Assembly (NCBI GenBank): GCA_944320995.1
Contig: CALUJQ010000005.1
Span: 1 to 64,000, forward strand
Source of the DNA: an uncultured Barnesiella sp.
GTDB taxonomy: Bacteria > Bacteroidota > Bacteroidia > Bacteroidales > Barnesiellaceae
Direction: 5' to 3'
DNA length: 64,000 nt
The notes beneath the pieces were generated by a model. It did not search any database, had not been told where the DNA came from, and saw only the letters and a program-made list of their open reading frames with translations. Made by a program: the position numbers and the translations under genes. Below are positions 8,245 through 18,374 of the stretch, piece after piece (the stretch's first letter is position 1; the number at the start of each line of letters is the position of its first letter).

Positions 8245-9528
8245 TTATATTTCAATGTCATATTGACGAGCGATTGCTTCGTACCGGGCGATTTCTTGAG
8301 GGTCGGCATGCTCTTCCTCGAGCATGTTGAGATAGGCGATTATGGAGAGCCGATGACCTTTCTCGGCAGCCAAACTGTATTGGAAGACAGCCGTTTTGTG
8401 GAAATTCTCGGACCGTTTGGTATCGCCTTCGTTTTGAACAATGCTCGAGGCAATATCGCAAATCCACCCCATGTAATAGTGACACCAAAGCGAATCGGCA
8501 TCGAGACCTTTCTGCATGAAATCCATGAATCCGTCGTCGAAAAAACTCATGCCGTTTCTGATGAAATGGTTCATCAGCACCAGCCCGAGAATCTCGTAAC
8601 TCTCTTCCGTATCCGAGTGCTCATCGTAATACTTCGAGAGCATCTCGGCATATTCGGCCATTCGAGCATCCTTCTCCTGATCTTCCATATCGGCCAACCA
8701 GTCGTTAAGAAGATTTTGACCTTTGATGAGCAACCCTTCCCATGCTCCGTCGGCAATCATCTGTTCAAGCACTTCGTCGGCCATTTTCTCTTTGTGGCGG
8801 AATCCATAGCGGGCAATGGCGTCGAAGATACCCATGTCGGCTCCATTCTCGCGGGCAATGGCGGCATAACGGCAGGCCAGCCCGATGTCGCCTGTATAAG
8901 TGGCTGCGTGGACCGTCGAGTTGAGTATCGACATCAAGAGTTTTTCGGTGCGATGTTCCAAGGCGAGCATTTTGCTGGCAGCCCATTGCAAATAGCGCAG
9001 GGCATACTCCATATTGACATTTTCATACATCGGAATCATGAACATCCGGCCGATGTTGTATGCGGCAAGTGCTCGATATTCCGGCCAAATATTTTCGTTA
9101 TCGACGACCGATTGGTATAGCTGCGTTGCGTCGGCGAGAAATCCGTCTCCTTCCGAATCCTTATCGGATAGGAATATCCAATGGTCGGGATTGGCCAACC
9201 AGTCGGCCGCCTTTAATGCCGATTTATAGTCACCGGCTTTGCCTTTTTCTTTCCAGACCAGAACTTCGCTATATTCGTTTTCAAAATCCTCCTCTGTTTC
9301 GTTTCCCGATTCGTCGAGTGCCGCTTGGCACTTGTTGTATTGGTCGCGGGCGGCATAGATAAGATCGGTGAAATCTTCATCGAGCTCCCTCAGCTTTTGC
9401 AGCTCGAAGTAGTCGTTCCAAGCCTGTTGCGCCATGGCGAGCGCCTCTTTGTATCGTCCTTCGTTGAATAGTGAACCACTGGCACTCAATGATTCTATGG
9501 CACTTTTTTTCAATTCGAGTTTGTTCAT
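8245..9528 (-). CDS. Uncharacterised TPR/Sel1-like repeat protein
   Basis: 427 residues, cytoplasmic by appearance (no signal). The N-terminus reads as a TPR (SGSLFNEGRYKEALAMAQQAWNDYFELQ). Later segments resemble Sel1/TPR pairs (YRALAAYNIGRMFMIPMYENVNMEYALRYLQWA; LAAEKGHRLSIIAYLNMLEEEHADPQEIARYEAIARQ). Such repeats bind other proteins; no catalytic motif is visible. The gene starts a two-gene operon with the protein ending at 7534. A TAAATTTG box lies about 100 bases upstream, giving a long leader. Function unknown; the pair deserves comparison with other genomes. Confidence 0.75.
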   Translation of the reverse strand: MNKLELKKSAIESLSASGSLFNEGRYKEALAMAQQAWNDYFELQKLRELDEDFTDLIYAARDQYNKCQAALDESGNETEEDFENEYSEVLVWKEKGKAGDYKSALKAADWLANPDHWIFLSDKDSEGDGFLADATQLYQSVVDNENIWPEYRALAAYNIGRMFMIPMYENVNMEYALRYLQWAASKMLALEHRTEKLLMSILNSTVHAATYTGDIGLACRYAAIARENGADMGIFDAIARYGFRHKEKMADEVLEQMIADGAWEGLLIKGQNLLNDWLADMEDQEKDARMAEYAEMLSKYYDEHSDTEESYEILGLVLMNHFIRNGMSFFDDGFMDFMQKGLDADSLWCHYYMGWICDIASSIVQNEGDTKRSENFHKTAVFQYSLAAEKGHRLSIIAYLNMLEEEHADPQEIARYEAIARQYDIEI

Positions 9529-9626
9529 GATATTTTATTTAAGGGTTAAAGGGTTGTAGGGAGCGTCTTAATTTTATAATGCAAAAAACAAACAGTTCCC
9601 TTTTTATCATAATGCCTAAAAGTACG

Positions 9627-9634
9627 CAAATTTA
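9627..9634 (-). promoter_or_regulatory. -7 promoter box for the TPR-like operon
   Basis: TAAATTTG on the minus strand (9634 to 9627), an exact TAnnTTTG match. It implies a leader of roughly 90 bases before the ATG at 9528. Confidence 0.4.
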
Positions 9635-9802
9635 TTGTATGATACATGATTTTTTGGAAAAAAATTGTGTTGTAGCGGCAAACAAGGTACGAAAAGTAGG
9701 AATGCAAGTCAGAGCCTTAACAAGTTGTGCCGAGTGAATGTGTTTGATGGATTGCAGTCTTGATTTTGTTTCGGGGTTCGCTCGGGAGATTTGTTCGCCA
9801 AA

Positions 9803-9838
9803 TAAAAAACGCCCGGAAGAAAGCCTTCCGGGCGTTTT
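9803..9838 (-). terminator. Terminator of pgk
   Basis: AACGCCCGGAAG and CTTCCGGGCGTT form a GC-rich stem (9809-9820 with 9825-9836). On the minus strand it is followed by TTTTTTATT. It lies about 25 bases after the pgk stop. Confidence 0.85.
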
Positions 9839-9862
9839 CAACGGTTATTTATTGTACCGGAA

Positions 9863-11125
9863 TTAGCCTTGGATAGCAGCGATACCGGGCAATACTTTGC
9901 CTTCGATAGCTTCGAGCAGAGCACCGCCGCCGGTCGATACATAAGAAACTTTGTCGGCCAGTCCGAACTTGTTTACACAAGCCACCGAGTCGCCACCGCC
10001 TACAAGCGAGAAGGCTCCGTTCTTGGTAGCTTCTACGATAGCCTCGGCAACGGCACGCGAACCCGATGTGAAGTTGTCGAATTCGAATACGCCCGTCGGG
10101 CCGTTCCACAAAATAGTTTTCGATTTTTTGATTACGTCGGCAAAGAGAGCTTCCGATTTAGGACCGATGTCCATACCCTCCCAACCGTCGGGGATTTCGT
10201 TTACGTTGCAGAAATCGGTATTGGCGTCGTTCGAGAAGTCGTCGGCGATTTTGGCGTCAACGGCCAAAACGAGATTTACGTTGTTGGCTTTGGCTTTTTC
10301 GATTAGTTCGAGAGCGAGGTCGAGTTTGTCGTCTTCGCAGATCGAGTTTCCGATTTTACCGCCCAATGCTTTGGTGAAGGTATAGGTCATACCGCCGGCG
10401 ATAATCAAGTTATCGACTTTGGTCAACAGGTTCTCGATGATGTCGATTTTCGAAGAGACTTTCGAGCCACCCATGATGGCGGTGAAGGGACGAACCATCT
10501 CTTTCATGACTTTGTCAACGGCAGCAACCTCTTTACCCATCAGGTAACCGAACATTTTGTTTTCGGGGGTGAAGTATTCGGCCATCAATGCCGTCGAAGC
10601 GTGAGCCCGGTGAGCCGTACCGAAAGCGTCGTTTACATAAGCGTCGGCCAAGCTGGCGAGTTCTTTGGTAAATTCTTTTTGGCTGGCTTTAATGGCTTTT
10701 TTGGCAGCGGCTTTTTCTTCGTCGCTGGCGTCTTCGGCCAAGCCTCTGGGTTTGCCTTCTTCTTCGGCGTGGAAGCGGAGGTTTTCGAGCAACAGCACTT
10801 CGCCCGGTTTCAAGGCGGCGGCGGCAGCTTGAGCTTTTTCGCCTACACAGTCCTCAACGAATTTTACTTCGGTACCCAGCAATTCGCTCAAATGGGCAAC
10901 GATATGACGCAGGGAGAATTTATCTTCGGGTCCTTTTTTGGGACGTCCCAAGTGAGAACCGATGATGAGGCTTCCGCCATCGGCCAAGATTTTTTTCAAC
11001 GTAGGCAATGCTTTTACCATACGAGTGTCGTCGGTGATGTTAAAGTTCTCATCGAGAGGAACATTAAAATCTACGCGCACAAATGCCTTTTTGCCGGCAA
11101 AATTGTAATTGTCAAGTGTTTGCAT
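9863..11125 (-). CDS. pgk: Phosphoglycerate kinase
   Basis: 420 residues, a little longer than the 390-400 of many bacterial enzymes but normal for Bacteroidota. It transfers phosphate from 1,3-bisphosphoglycerate to ADP in glycolysis, in the cytoplasm. The N-terminal substrate domain has RVDFNVPLD and GSHLGRPKG-type motifs (here [12 protein letters not shown]). The linker has [12 protein letters not shown]. The nucleotide domain has [30 protein letters not shown] and the glycine-rich [13 protein letters not shown]. An Ala/Lys/Glu-rich insertion near residues 125-155 ([17 protein letters not shown]) explains the extra length. It is monocistronic, with a TAAATTTG box 39 bases before the ATG and a strong terminator. 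Confidence 0.98.
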   Translation of the reverse strand: MQTLDNYNFAGKKAFVRVDFNVPLDENFNITDDTRMVKALPTLKKILADGGSLIIGSHLGRPKKGPEDKFSLRHIVAHLSELLGTEVKFVEDCVGEKAQAAAAALKPGEVLLLENLRFHAEEEGKPRGLAEDASDEEKAAAKKAIKASQKEFTKELASLADAYVNDAFGTAHRAHASTALMAEYFTPENKMFGYLMGKEVAAVDKVMKEMVRPFTAIMGGSKVSSKIDIIENLLTKVDNLIIAGGMTYTFTKALGGKIGNSICEDDKLDLALELIEKAKANNVNLVLAVDAKIADDFSNDANTDFCNVNEIPDGWEGMDIGPKSEALFADVIKKSKTILWNGPTGVFEFDNFTSGSRAVAEAIVEATKNGAFSLVGGGDSVACVNKFGLADKVSYVSTGGGALLEAIEGKVLPGIAAIQG

Positions 11126-11163
11126 ATCGGTTAATATTTAGTATGTAACTCGTTTACTTTTGG

Positions 11164-11171
11164 CAAATTTA
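11164..11171 (-). promoter_or_regulatory. -7 promoter box for pgk
   Basis: TAAATTTG on the minus strand (11171 to 11164). Expected transcription start is near 11158, giving a leader of about 30 bases. Confidence 0.45.
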
Positions 11172-11221
11172 GGTAAAAATCGATTATCTTTTTACTATTA
11201 AATGCTATTTTCTTCAAAAAA

Positions 11222-12052
11222 TCAGAGTAATCCTTTGCTGTGCAGGAGGTGTTCCATCTCGTATTGCACTTTCAAAGCCTCTTCGCGGGCCGCTTCGGCA
11301 AACTTGTGGTCGGTGGCGGCATAAATGATTTTGCGCGAGGAGTTGACAAGCAGGCCGCACTCGCTGTTCATGCCGTAGGTGGCTACCTCTTCGAGGCTTC
11401 CGCCTTGCGCACCTACGCCCGGGACCAATAGGAAGTTGTGCGGTACTATGCGGCGCACGTCTTCAAACAGTTTGCCTTGTGTGGCGCCCACGACAAACAT
11501 CAATTGCTCGTCCGAAGCCCATGATTGTGCCGTGCGCATCACCTTTTCGAAGAGGCGTTCGCCGTTGGCATCGGCGGTCAATTGGAAGTCGTGCGACCCC
11601 TTGTTTGAAGTGAGCCCCAGCAGAATGACCCATTTGTCGGGATACCCGAGGAATGGTTTTACGCTGTCTTCCCCCATATATGGAGCTACGGTCACGGCGT
11701 CGAGGTCGAGGTGGCAGAAGAAACTGCGGGCATACATCTCAGAGGTGTTGCCGATGTCGCCTCGTTTGGCATCGGCGATGATAAATTGGTCGGGATAATT
11801 CTCCCGGATATAGCGTACAGTCTTTTCAAAGGCAATCCACCCCTCTACGCCCATGCTTTCGTAAAAAGCCAAGTTGGGTTTGTAGGCTACGCAAAGGTCG
11901 GCCGTGGCGTCGATAATCGCCTTGTTGAAAGCGAATATCGGTTCCTTCTCTTGTTTCAAGTGAGAAGGGATCTTTTCTATATCGGTATCCAATCCTACAC
12001 AGAGGAAAGATTTCTTACGTTTGATATTTTCAAACAGTTGTTTTTTGTTCAT
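11222..12052 (-). CDS. pyrF: Orotidine 5'-phosphate decarboxylase (long, type 2)
   Basis: 276 residues, the longer subfamily of OMP decarboxylases. It makes UMP from OMP, the last step of pyrimidine synthesis. The catalytic Asp-Lys-Asp cluster is DAKRGD at 94-99 (Lys96), followed by IGNTSEMYA. The phosphate-binding loop is [10 protein letters not shown], and the N-terminal LCVGLDTD carries the substrate aspartate. The gene starts 12 bases after the prfA stop and is almost certainly translated from the same message. Coupling a release factor to a pyrimidine gene is a vicinity effect with no obvious functional link. Confidence 0.96.
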   Translation of the reverse strand: MNKKQLFENIKRKKSFLCVGLDTDIEKIPSHLKQEKEPIFAFNKAIIDATADLCVAYKPNLAFYESMGVEGWIAFEKTVRYIRENYPDQFIIADAKRGDIGNTSEMYARSFFCHLDLDAVTVAPYMGEDSVKPFLGYPDKWVILLGLTSNKGSHDFQLTADANGERLFEKVMRTAQSWASDEQLMFVVGATQGKLFEDVRRIVPHNFLLVPGVGAQGGSLEEVATYGMNSECGLLVNSSRKIIYAATDHKFAEAAREEALKVQYEMEHLLHSKGLL

Positions 12053-12064
12053 GATATGTGGGGA

Positions 12065-13177
12065 TTATAGTTCGCTCTCTTTCAATCTTTCGGCATTTTC
12101 GGCTACGATGAGGTGGTCGATGCAATCTTGTATGTCGCCGTCCATAAAGGCTGCCAAGTTGTAGATGGTGTAGTTGATGCGGTGGTCGGTGATACGTCCT
12201 TGCGGGTAGTTGTAGGTGCGAATCTTGGCCGACCGGTCGCCGGTCGATACCATGGTCTTGCGCCGGCTGGCAATATCGTCGATGTATTTTTGATGCTCTT
12301 TGTCGTAAATGAACGAGCGCAGCCGGGAGAGAGCCCGCTCCTTGTTTTTGGGTTGGTCCCGAGTCTCGGTACATTCGATGAGAATCTCTTCCGACATGCC
12401 GGTGTTGGGGTTTTTCCAAATGTATCTCAATCGCACGCCCGATTCCACCTTGTTTACATTTTGCCCGCCTGCACCGCTCGACCGGAAGGTATCCCACTTG
12501 ATTTCGCCTTCGTTGATTTCTACGTCGAACTCTTCGGCCTCGGGCAATACGGCTACCGTGGCAGCCGAGGTGTGTACACGTCCTTGCGTTTCGGTGGCGG
12601 GAACACGTTGTACGCGGTGTACACCCGATTCATATTTGAGTGTGCCATATACGTTGTCGCCCGTTACGGTGAAGATGATCTCCTTATACCCGCCCGAGGC
12701 ACCTTCGCTGTAACTGCTTACCTCGGCTTTCCATCCTTTGGCTTCGCAATATTTGGCATACATGCGGAAAAGGTCGCCGGCAAAGATAGCCGCTTCGTCG
12801 CCACCCGTTCCGCCCCGTATCTCCACGATGGCATTTTTGCTGTCTTCCGGGTCGGCCGGGACCAATAGCAGTTTTATCTCTTCTTCGAGTTGCGGAAGTT
12901 GTGCCGAGCAAGTTTCAAGTTCTTCTTTGGCCATTTCGCGCATTTCGGGGTCGGTTTCGGTTTCAAGCAAGTTGCGCGATTCGGCGATGCCGTTGAGCAG
13001 TTGTTTATAACGTTTGGCAGCTTCGGATATTTTCTCGAGATCGCGGTATTCTTTGGTGAGTTTGACAAACCGTTTCATATCGCCGATAACGGCGGGGTCG
13101 GTGATCAATGTCCCTATTTCTTCGAATCGGATAAGTAAACCCTCTAATTTTTCTAATAGTGAAGTTTGTTCGCTCAT
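12065..13177 (-). CDS. prfA: Peptide chain release factor 1
   Basis: 370 residues from the ATG at 13177 (MSEQTSLLEK). The frame stays open upstream to 13396, but that extension has no release-factor character and runs back across the glgP terminator, so it is rejected. Domain 2 contains the PxT stop-codon reading motif (PAT, 193-195) that marks RF1 (UAA/UAG) rather than RF2. The GGQ motif that triggers peptidyl-tRNA hydrolysis is at 237-239 in SGAGGQNVNK. The N-terminal helical hairpin is of normal length. A TATCTTTG box is 23 bases upstream. It forms an operon with pyrF. Confidence 0.97.
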   Translation of the reverse strand: MSEQTSLLEKLEGLLIRFEEIGTLITDPAVIGDMKRFVKLTKEYRDLEKISEAAKRYKQLLNGIAESRNLLETETDPEMREMAKEELETCSAQLPQLEEEIKLLLVPADPEDSKNAIVEIRGGTGGDEAAIFAGDLFRMYAKYCEAKGWKAEVSSYSEGASGGYKEIIFTVTGDNVYGTLKYESGVHRVQRVPATETQGRVHTSAATVAVLPEAEEFDVEINEGEIKWDTFRSSGAGGQNVNKVESGVRLRYIWKNPNTGMSEEILIECTETRDQPKNKERALSRLRSFIYDKEHQKYIDDIASRRKTMVSTGDRSAKIRTYNYPQGRITDHRINYTIYNLAAFMDGDIQDCIDHLIVAENAERLKESEL

Positions 13178-13199
13178 CAGGTTGTTTTTGCTTTTAGCG

Positions 13200-13207
13200 C
13201 AAAGATA
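13200..13207 (-). promoter_or_regulatory. -7 promoter box for prfA-pyrF
   Basis: TATCTTTG on the minus strand (13207 to 13200), an exact TAnnTTTG match 23 bases before the prfA ATG. This supports the shorter prfA start. Confidence 0.5.
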
Positions 13208-13390
13208 CGAATTTCGCTCGATTTTTCTTAGCGGAGGGCTTGAAAAGATGACTCGGCATAGAACATTGCTCTTTGGAGAGAAAAAGCCTGTGCCGAGCCA
13301 CCCGATATACAGAGTAGTAGTTCGGGGGTAAAACAAGCATGGTTTCGGAATGTTTACCTCAAAACGAAACTTAACTTGATTTAACTGGAT

Positions 13391-13430
13391 ATACAAAAGC
13401 CGGGCATGGTGATGTGCCCGGCTTTTGTAT
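13391..13430 (-). terminator. Terminator of the glycogen synthase-glgP operon
   Basis: A perfect 16-bp stem (13391-13406 with 13415-13430) lies 15 bases after the glgP stop. The T-rich arm TTTTGTAT is in the stem itself, so it can act on both strands. Confidence 0.85.
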
Positions 13431-13445
13431 AGTGAACAGTATGGG

Positions 13446-16001
13446 TTAGAACCAACGGACGTATGCCAAATCTTGACGATGAGGCAGGTCGGGATTCTTG
13501 GGATACATGCGGAACGAATAACGGAATACGCCCGAATCGTTCAGTTGGTAACGCAGTTTGTAGGTTACTTTGGTTCCTTCGGTTTGAACCGGTTTCATTT
13601 CGAGTGTCTTGTACGGTTCGGTGTTACCTTCTTCTACGTTGGCGATGACGAGCTCTACACCCAGACAGTTGCCCAGTCCCTTGTTATCGAGGACGACGCT
13701 CATTTCATACTCTTCGCCTACGTGAGGATTATAAAGCAGCCCGTCGGGAATGGAAACCGAGCAGATTTCGATTTCGTTCCATTTGGTTACAAATTCCTCT
13801 TTCCAAGCCGCAATCTCTTTCGCTTTGGCAAAATCGTTGGCTTTCAACAGTTTTGTGCGTTTCCCTTCTTTCAGATAGAAGCGGTTGACATAGTCGTTCA
13901 ACATGCGTTCCATCGTGAACTCAGGCGCGATTTTGGCGATAGAATTTTTGATATACTGTATCCATTCGGGCGAATAGCCTTTGCTGTTTTTGGCAAAATA
14001 GAGGGGTACGATTTGGTTTTCGAGCATCGAGTAGATGGTTGCCGCGTCGAGTTTATCTTGCTGGCTTTGGTCTTGGAAGGTGCGTTTTTCGGTCAATGCC
14101 CAGCCAGCACCCTCTTTGTAACCTTCGTACCACCAACCGTCGAGCACCGAGAAGTTGAGCACACCGTTCATTTCGGCTTTTTCGCCCGACGTTCCGGAGG
14201 CTTCCAACGGACGGGTAGGGGTATTCAACCAAATGTCCACACCCGAGATAAGCCGTTTGGCTACTTTCATATCGTAGTTTTCGAGGAAGATGATTTTCCC
14301 GAGGAATTCGGGCATGCGCGAAATTTCCACAATCCGTTTGATCAAACCTTGTCCGGCGCCATCGGCGGGGTGAGCTTTTCCCGAGAAGATGAATTGTACC
14401 GGGTAATTGGGGTTGTTTACGATTTTCGACAGACGTTCGAGGTCGGTAAACAACAAGTGGGCACGTTTATAGGTGGCGAAACGGCGTGCAAATCCGATCA
14501 GCAAGGCGTTGGGATTGATTTTTTCGAGTACCGAGACGATACGTGAGGGGTCGCCTTGATTCTTCAACCAAGTCTCCCGGAAGTCGTCCTTTACGAATTT
14601 TACGAATTTGTTTTTCAGAGTCTGTCTGATGTTCCAGATAACTTCATCGTCCACATCATAAATCTTCTCCCACATTTTAGGGTCGGATTGATGGTGCATA
14701 AATTCAGGGCCGAAAGTCTTTATATAAAATTCTTTCCATTCCGAAGCGGCCCAAGTGGGCATGTGAACTCCGTTGGTCACATAGCCTACGTGCAATTCGT
14801 CGGGGCTGTATCCTTTCCAAATCGGTTGGAACATCTTTTGCGACACTTTACCGTGCAACCAACTTACGCCATTGACCTCTTGGCACGTGTTGCAAGCAAA
14901 CACGCTCATCGAGAATTTCTCATTCGTGTCGGGATTTTCACGACCCATATTCATCAGGTCTTTCCATTCGATACCCAATTTTGCGGGGAAATCGCCCATG
15001 TATTTCCCGAAGAGAGATTCGTCGAAGTAGTCGTGACCGGCAGGAACAGGGGTGTGTACCGTATAGAGCGAAGAGGCACGCACGACCTCGAGAGCTTCGT
15101 TGAATTTCAAATTTCCGTTTTGTACATAGTCAACCAAGCGCTGTACGTTCAACAGTGCGGCATGGCCCTCGTTGCAGTGGTACAAATCGGTTTTGATCCC
15201 CAATTTGTTCAGCATGAGAATACCGCCTATACCCAAGAGGTACTCTTGTTTCATGCGGTTTTCCCAGTCGCCGCCATAGAGTTGGTAGGTAATGGGGCGG
15301 TCCCACTCGCTGTTCGAGTCGAGGTCGGTATCGAGCAGATACAATTTTATGCGACCTACGTTTACCCGCCAAATGTGGGCATAGACGATGCGGCCGGGGT
15401 AGGGTACTTCGAGGACCATGGGGCGACCGTCTTTTTCGGTCATTTGCTCGATAGGCAATTGGTTGAAGTTCTGGGCTTCATAGTTGGCGATCTGTTGCCC
15501 GTCCATCGACAAAGTTTGTGTAAAATAGCCGTAACGATAGAGGAATCCGACGGCTGTCATATCGACATTGCTGTCGCTGGCCTCTTTCAGGTAGTCGCCG
15601 GCCAAAATACCGAGACCCCCCGAGTAGATTTTCAATACATGGCTCAATCCGTATTCCATGCTGAAATAGGAGATCGAGGGGACATCTTTGCGTTTGGGAG
15701 TATTGATATATTTCTCGAATGTTTCATACACCTCTTTAATATTGTGCATGATTTGTTTGTCCTTGGTTATCTCTTCGAGCCGTTCGTACCCGATACGTTG
15801 CAGAAATAAAACCGGATTCTCATGAACCGATTTCCATAAATCTTTATCTATTGATTTAAACAAGTTTTTGGCTTCGCTGTTCCATGACCACCATAGGTTC
15901 TTGGCCAAGACTGCCAAACATTTCAATTCTGCCGGAACTTGCGATTTTACCGTTATGTCACGCCAGTTCGGAGTGTTTGTGTTGCTTACTTGTACTTTCA
16001 T
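13446..16001 (-). CDS. glgP: Alpha-glucan (glycogen) phosphorylase, short bacterial/archaeal type
   Basis: 851 residues. It belongs to the GT35 subgroup with an N-terminal DUF3417-like segment ([17 protein letters not shown]) found in Thermotoga and Bacteroidota phosphorylases. It releases glucose 1-phosphate from alpha-1,4-glucans using pyridoxal phosphate. Visible motifs are [45 protein letters not shown], and the PLP-lysine region [15 protein letters not shown] with the lysine at about residue 608. The gene follows the GT3 glycogen synthase by 25 bases in one operon, so synthesis and breakdown of storage glycogen would be expressed together. No branching or debranching enzyme is in this window. 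Confidence 0.95.
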   Translation of the reverse strand: MKVQVSNTNTPNWRDITVKSQVPAELKCLAVLAKNLWWSWNSEAKNLFKSIDKDLWKSVHENPVLFLQRIGYERLEEITKDKQIMHNIKEVYETFEKYINTPKRKDVPSISYFSMEYGLSHVLKIYSGGLGILAGDYLKEASDSNVDMTAVGFLYRYGYFTQTLSMDGQQIANYEAQNFNQLPIEQMTEKDGRPMVLEVPYPGRIVYAHIWRVNVGRIKLYLLDTDLDSNSEWDRPITYQLYGGDWENRMKQEYLLGIGGILMLNKLGIKTDLYHCNEGHAALLNVQRLVDYVQNGNLKFNEALEVVRASSLYTVHTPVPAGHDYFDESLFGKYMGDFPAKLGIEWKDLMNMGRENPDTNEKFSMSVFACNTCQEVNGVSWLHGKVSQKMFQPIWKGYSPDELHVGYVTNGVHMPTWAASEWKEFYIKTFGPEFMHHQSDPKMWEKIYDVDDEVIWNIRQTLKNKFVKFVKDDFRETWLKNQGDPSRIVSVLEKINPNALLIGFARRFATYKRAHLLFTDLERLSKIVNNPNYPVQFIFSGKAHPADGAGQGLIKRIVEISRMPEFLGKIIFLENYDMKVAKRLISGVDIWLNTPTRPLEASGTSGEKAEMNGVLNFSVLDGWWYEGYKEGAGWALTEKRTFQDQSQQDKLDAATIYSMLENQIVPLYFAKNSKGYSPEWIQYIKNSIAKIAPEFTMERMLNDYVNRFYLKEGKRTKLLKANDFAKAKEIAAWKEEFVTKWNEIEICSVSIPDGLLYNPHVGEEYEMSVVLDNKGLGNCLGVELVIANVEEGNTEPYKTLEMKPVQTEGTKVTYKLRYQLNDSGVFRYSFRMYPKNPDLPHRQDLAYVRWF

Positions 16002-16026
16002 AATAGAAATAGTTATTATAGTATGT

Positions 16027-17679
16027 TTATTTTCGTAATGATGCTTTTTTCAATGCGATGTGAAATGCTTTTGTATAATGGATAATAAAATGTTTCCATT
16101 CGGCTTCGAGCGACACGTTTGTCGCTGCTTGGGATATTTTTTCCCGTTGCGCTTTCCCACAGTGGCTGAGGGCCAATAGAGAGTCGGCCAATTCTTCCGA
16201 TACCTCCACAAAGTTCATATCACTGCGGTGGAGGACTTTCACCCCCGATTGTTTCACCCCCTGTTCCTTCCGACTGTTTATCCATTGCCCGAATCCCGAC
16301 AAATCGGTTGTGATCGTGGGTATACCGAATGCTATACTTTCCAACGGGGTATATCCCCACGGTTCGTAATACGACGGGAATGCCGTAGCATCTAACCCTA
16401 TCAACAAATCGTAATACGAAAGGTTGGCTATACCGTCGTCGCCGGTTAGGTAAGAAGGTATGAAAATGATTTTCAATTGGCTGTCGGCCTTGTTGTTGAG
16501 GTTGAGGAAATGTATTTGGTTCACCACCTTGTCATCGTCGTAATTGAAAAGCGTGTGGGTGATAAACGGGTCGCGCAGGGGTGTCGATTCGAAGCCCAAG
16601 GTTTCCAATCTTTTTTGCAGATCGGTTCGGGCTTGGTTCACCCAAGCAGGGACTAAGATGAAAGCTACGATTTCTCTACCCGAATCGGAACTTTGTGAAA
16701 TCCTCTTCATGGCATCGATAAAGAGATCGATACCTTTATTCTTGTATTCATACCGGCCCGAGGTCGCAATGAGGTATGCGTTTTTCTCGGGGCGTTTCCC
16801 GGTCAAGGCTTCGACAATGTCGCAAAGGCGCTTGCGGGCTATTTTGCGTTTTGCCTTGTATTCCTCTTCGGCCGGGACAAAATTTTGTTCAAACCCGTTG
16901 GGAGTTACCACGTCGGGTTTACGGCCTAATAGTTGCGTACACTCTTTGGCGGTAATTTCGCTTACGGTAGTAAAACAATCGGCTTCAATGGCGGCTGTTT
17001 TTTCCAGCGAGTGTTTCGATACGATGTTCAGCTCTTCGGCCATTTGGTCGCCGTTGTATCCCGCCAGATAGTCGTATAACGGTTTGCCGTTGCCGGCAAT
17101 CGAACGTCCTATCGATGTGGCATGGGTCGTGAAGAGTGTGGCTACTTGTGGCAGGGTGTATTTGATATGGAGCAATCCCATGCCTGTGGTCCATTCGTTG
17201 AAATGGGCAACGATGTTGAATTTGTCTCCTTGGATAAACTTGTAGAAACTCTCGATAACCAGAGCCGAGGCGTATGCAAATATACACGACTCGTCGTAAT
17301 CGCCGTATGCCGGTAGGGAGTTTACACCGTATCGATTCCACATTTCGCCATATAAATCGTTTTTATACGGATATAACGATTGATAATCAACCAATATGAC
17401 TATCGGTCGGCCCGGAATATTCCAGCGACCTACCTTCACTTTCATATTTTGAGGTAAAGAAGCTTGGCGTTGCCAATCTTTCAAGAGTGTTTTTGACCGT
17501 GAAAAATAGGGTGAAGGTTTATTCCCCCATATATCCGGCCCTATAAAGATGATTTTATCTTTATATAGTTTTTGAAGTGTTTTGGCTTTCGTGGAAAGAA
17601 CAGTATAGATACCCCCCACTTTGTTGCAAACCTCCCAACTTACTTCAAATATATAATCAGGTGCGAATTGCTTCTCCAT
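16027..17679 (-). CDS. Glycogen synthase, GT3 (eukaryotic-like) family
   Basis: 550 residues. The N-terminal signature [22 protein letters not shown] is that of GT3 glycogen synthases (the yeast/animal type) and not bacterial GlgA. GT3 enzymes use UDP-glucose and extend alpha-1,4-glucan. Other matching stretches are [53 protein letters not shown], and the C-terminal donor-site region [32 protein letters not shown] with the conserved Glu pair of GT-B retaining enzymes. It lacks the long regulatory extensions of eukaryotic forms. A TAACTTTG box is 43 bases upstream. The operon continues with glgP. Confidence 0.93.
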   Translation of the reverse strand: MEKQFAPDYIFEVSWEVCNKVGGIYTVLSTKAKTLQKLYKDKIIFIGPDIWGNKPSPYFSRSKTLLKDWQRQASLPQNMKVKVGRWNIPGRPIVILVDYQSLYPYKNDLYGEMWNRYGVNSLPAYGDYDESCIFAYASALVIESFYKFIQGDKFNIVAHFNEWTTGMGLLHIKYTLPQVATLFTTHATSIGRSIAGNGKPLYDYLAGYNGDQMAEELNIVSKHSLEKTAAIEADCFTTVSEITAKECTQLLGRKPDVVTPNGFEQNFVPAEEEYKAKRKIARKRLCDIVEALTGKRPEKNAYLIATSGRYEYKNKGIDLFIDAMKRISQSSDSGREIVAFILVPAWVNQARTDLQKRLETLGFESTPLRDPFITHTLFNYDDDKVVNQIHFLNLNNKADSQLKIIFIPSYLTGDDGIANLSYYDLLIGLDATAFPSYYEPWGYTPLESIAFGIPTITTDLSGFGQWINSRKEQGVKQSGVKVLHRSDMNFVEVSEELADSLLALSHCGKAQREKISQAATNVSLEAEWKHFIIHYTKAFHIALKKASLRK

Positions 17680-17721
17680 GATAGCTATGAATCATTAACT
17701 ATTGTTTTGCAATAGAGGCCG

Positions 17722-17729
17722 CAAAGTTA
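17722..17729 (-). promoter_or_regulatory. -7 promoter box for the glycogen operon
   Basis: TAACTTTG on the minus strand (17729 to 17722), 43 bases before the GT3 start codon. Confidence 0.45.
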
Positions 17730-17955
17730 TAAAAATATTTGGTAACTTCGAGATAAAAAAAAGATTTTTACAGTTTCGTTTTTCGAGTAATTCCCTATTT
17801 CGGGGTGGTGGAATTTTTTTATTTTCTCTGTTGTGAAAGGTTTTTTTTCTGCTTTTATCTCTTTTCCGAAAATTAAAAGATACCCGATTTTTTTTCAACA
17901 TCGACTTTTATTGTCGTATTTATAGCGTGAGTTCCAAAAAAATTAAGCACGCTTG

Positions 17956-17986
17956 TTTTTTCTGCATTCGACTTTCACTATCTTTG
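17956..17986 (+). promoter_or_regulatory. Promoter for the operon starting at 18085
   Basis: TATCTTTG at 17979-17986 is an exact -7 match. A TTTT/TTGTTTT stretch at 17953-17960 lies at about the right distance for a -33 element. It gives a leader of about 90 bases. Confidence 0.5.
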
Positions 17987-18084
17987 CATAAGATAAGATA
18001 TGACCCTGTCCAGTCAAATTTGGAGATTCCGTTTCTCATTTGTCTTCGAGGGCCTATTGTATAATCTAAAAAAAATAGATAGTT

Positions 18085-18366
18085 ATGGCAAACAAAAGAA
18101 TGTTGAAAAAAGAGATTAACTACGTTGCCGGTGAATTGTTGTCGGAATGTTTGTTTCATAAATACCTTATCCCCGATGTCGATGCCGAGAAAGTCGATGC
18201 CCTGATGGGTAAGATTATAGGGATTCAGGACGATTTCCTCTGCCGGGTAAGTGCCAATGGCGACAAGGATCCCAAGAAGGTGAAGTTTTATTATAAAAAA
18301 CTTCGTGCCGACTTCGACGCGGCGATAGATGGAGTCTTTGAAGATTTGGCAGCTCTTAACGGATAA
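18085..18366 (+). CDS. Small uncharacterised protein
   Basis: 93 residues, no signal or membrane segment, charged and helical (LKKEINYVAGELLSECLFHKY, KKVKFYYKKLRADFDAAIDGVFEDLAALN). It resembles small conserved Bacteroidales proteins with no known role. It is followed after 8 bases by the PlsC-like gene, so it is probably the first gene of an operon, and translation of the next gene may be coupled through the shared AAGGG near its stop. Confidence 0.75.
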   Translation: MANKRMLKKEINYVAGELLSECLFHKYLIPDVDAEKVDALMGKIIGIQDDFLCRVSANGDKDPKKVKFYYKKLRADFDAAIDGVFEDLAALNG

Positions 18367-18374
18367 GGGTGAAT

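Larger units (their letters stand above)
9529..9862. other. Gene-free gap between pgk and the TPR-like gene
   Basis: This 334-base stretch holds the minus-strand -7 box of the TPR-like gene (9627-9634) and the pgk terminator (9803-9838). The small minus ORF inside it (9632-9841) has no recognisable protein features and runs through the terminator, so I do not call it. Nothing else was seen. Confidence 0.6.
17680..18084. other. Gene-free divergent promoter region
   Basis: This 405-base, AT-rich region lies between the divergent glycogen operon and the operon starting at 18085. It holds the minus -7 box at 17722-17729 and the plus -7 box at 17979-17986. The minus ORF 17920-18159 crosses the start of the plus gene and looks random. 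No other structure was found apart from a short CCCTGTCC-containing segment near 18001-18013. Confidence 0.6.

Noticed and set aside
9632-9841. Small minus ORF after pgk
   Set aside because: It overlaps the pgk terminator and the promoter region of the next gene and has no start context or recognisable protein features.
13252-13297. 7-bp hairpin upstream of prfA (CTCGGCA with TGCCGAG)
   Set aside because: It has a 32-base loop and no T-tract, and lies outside the expected prfA leader; it could easily be chance.
13178-13396. Extended N-terminus for prfA
   Set aside because: The extra 73 codons read through the glgP terminator and the TATCTTTG box; RF1 normally starts at the MSEQ-type residue chosen here.
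17920-18159. Minus ORF in the divergent promoter region
   Set aside because: It crosses the start of the plus gene at 18085 and lies over two promoter boxes; composition looks random.
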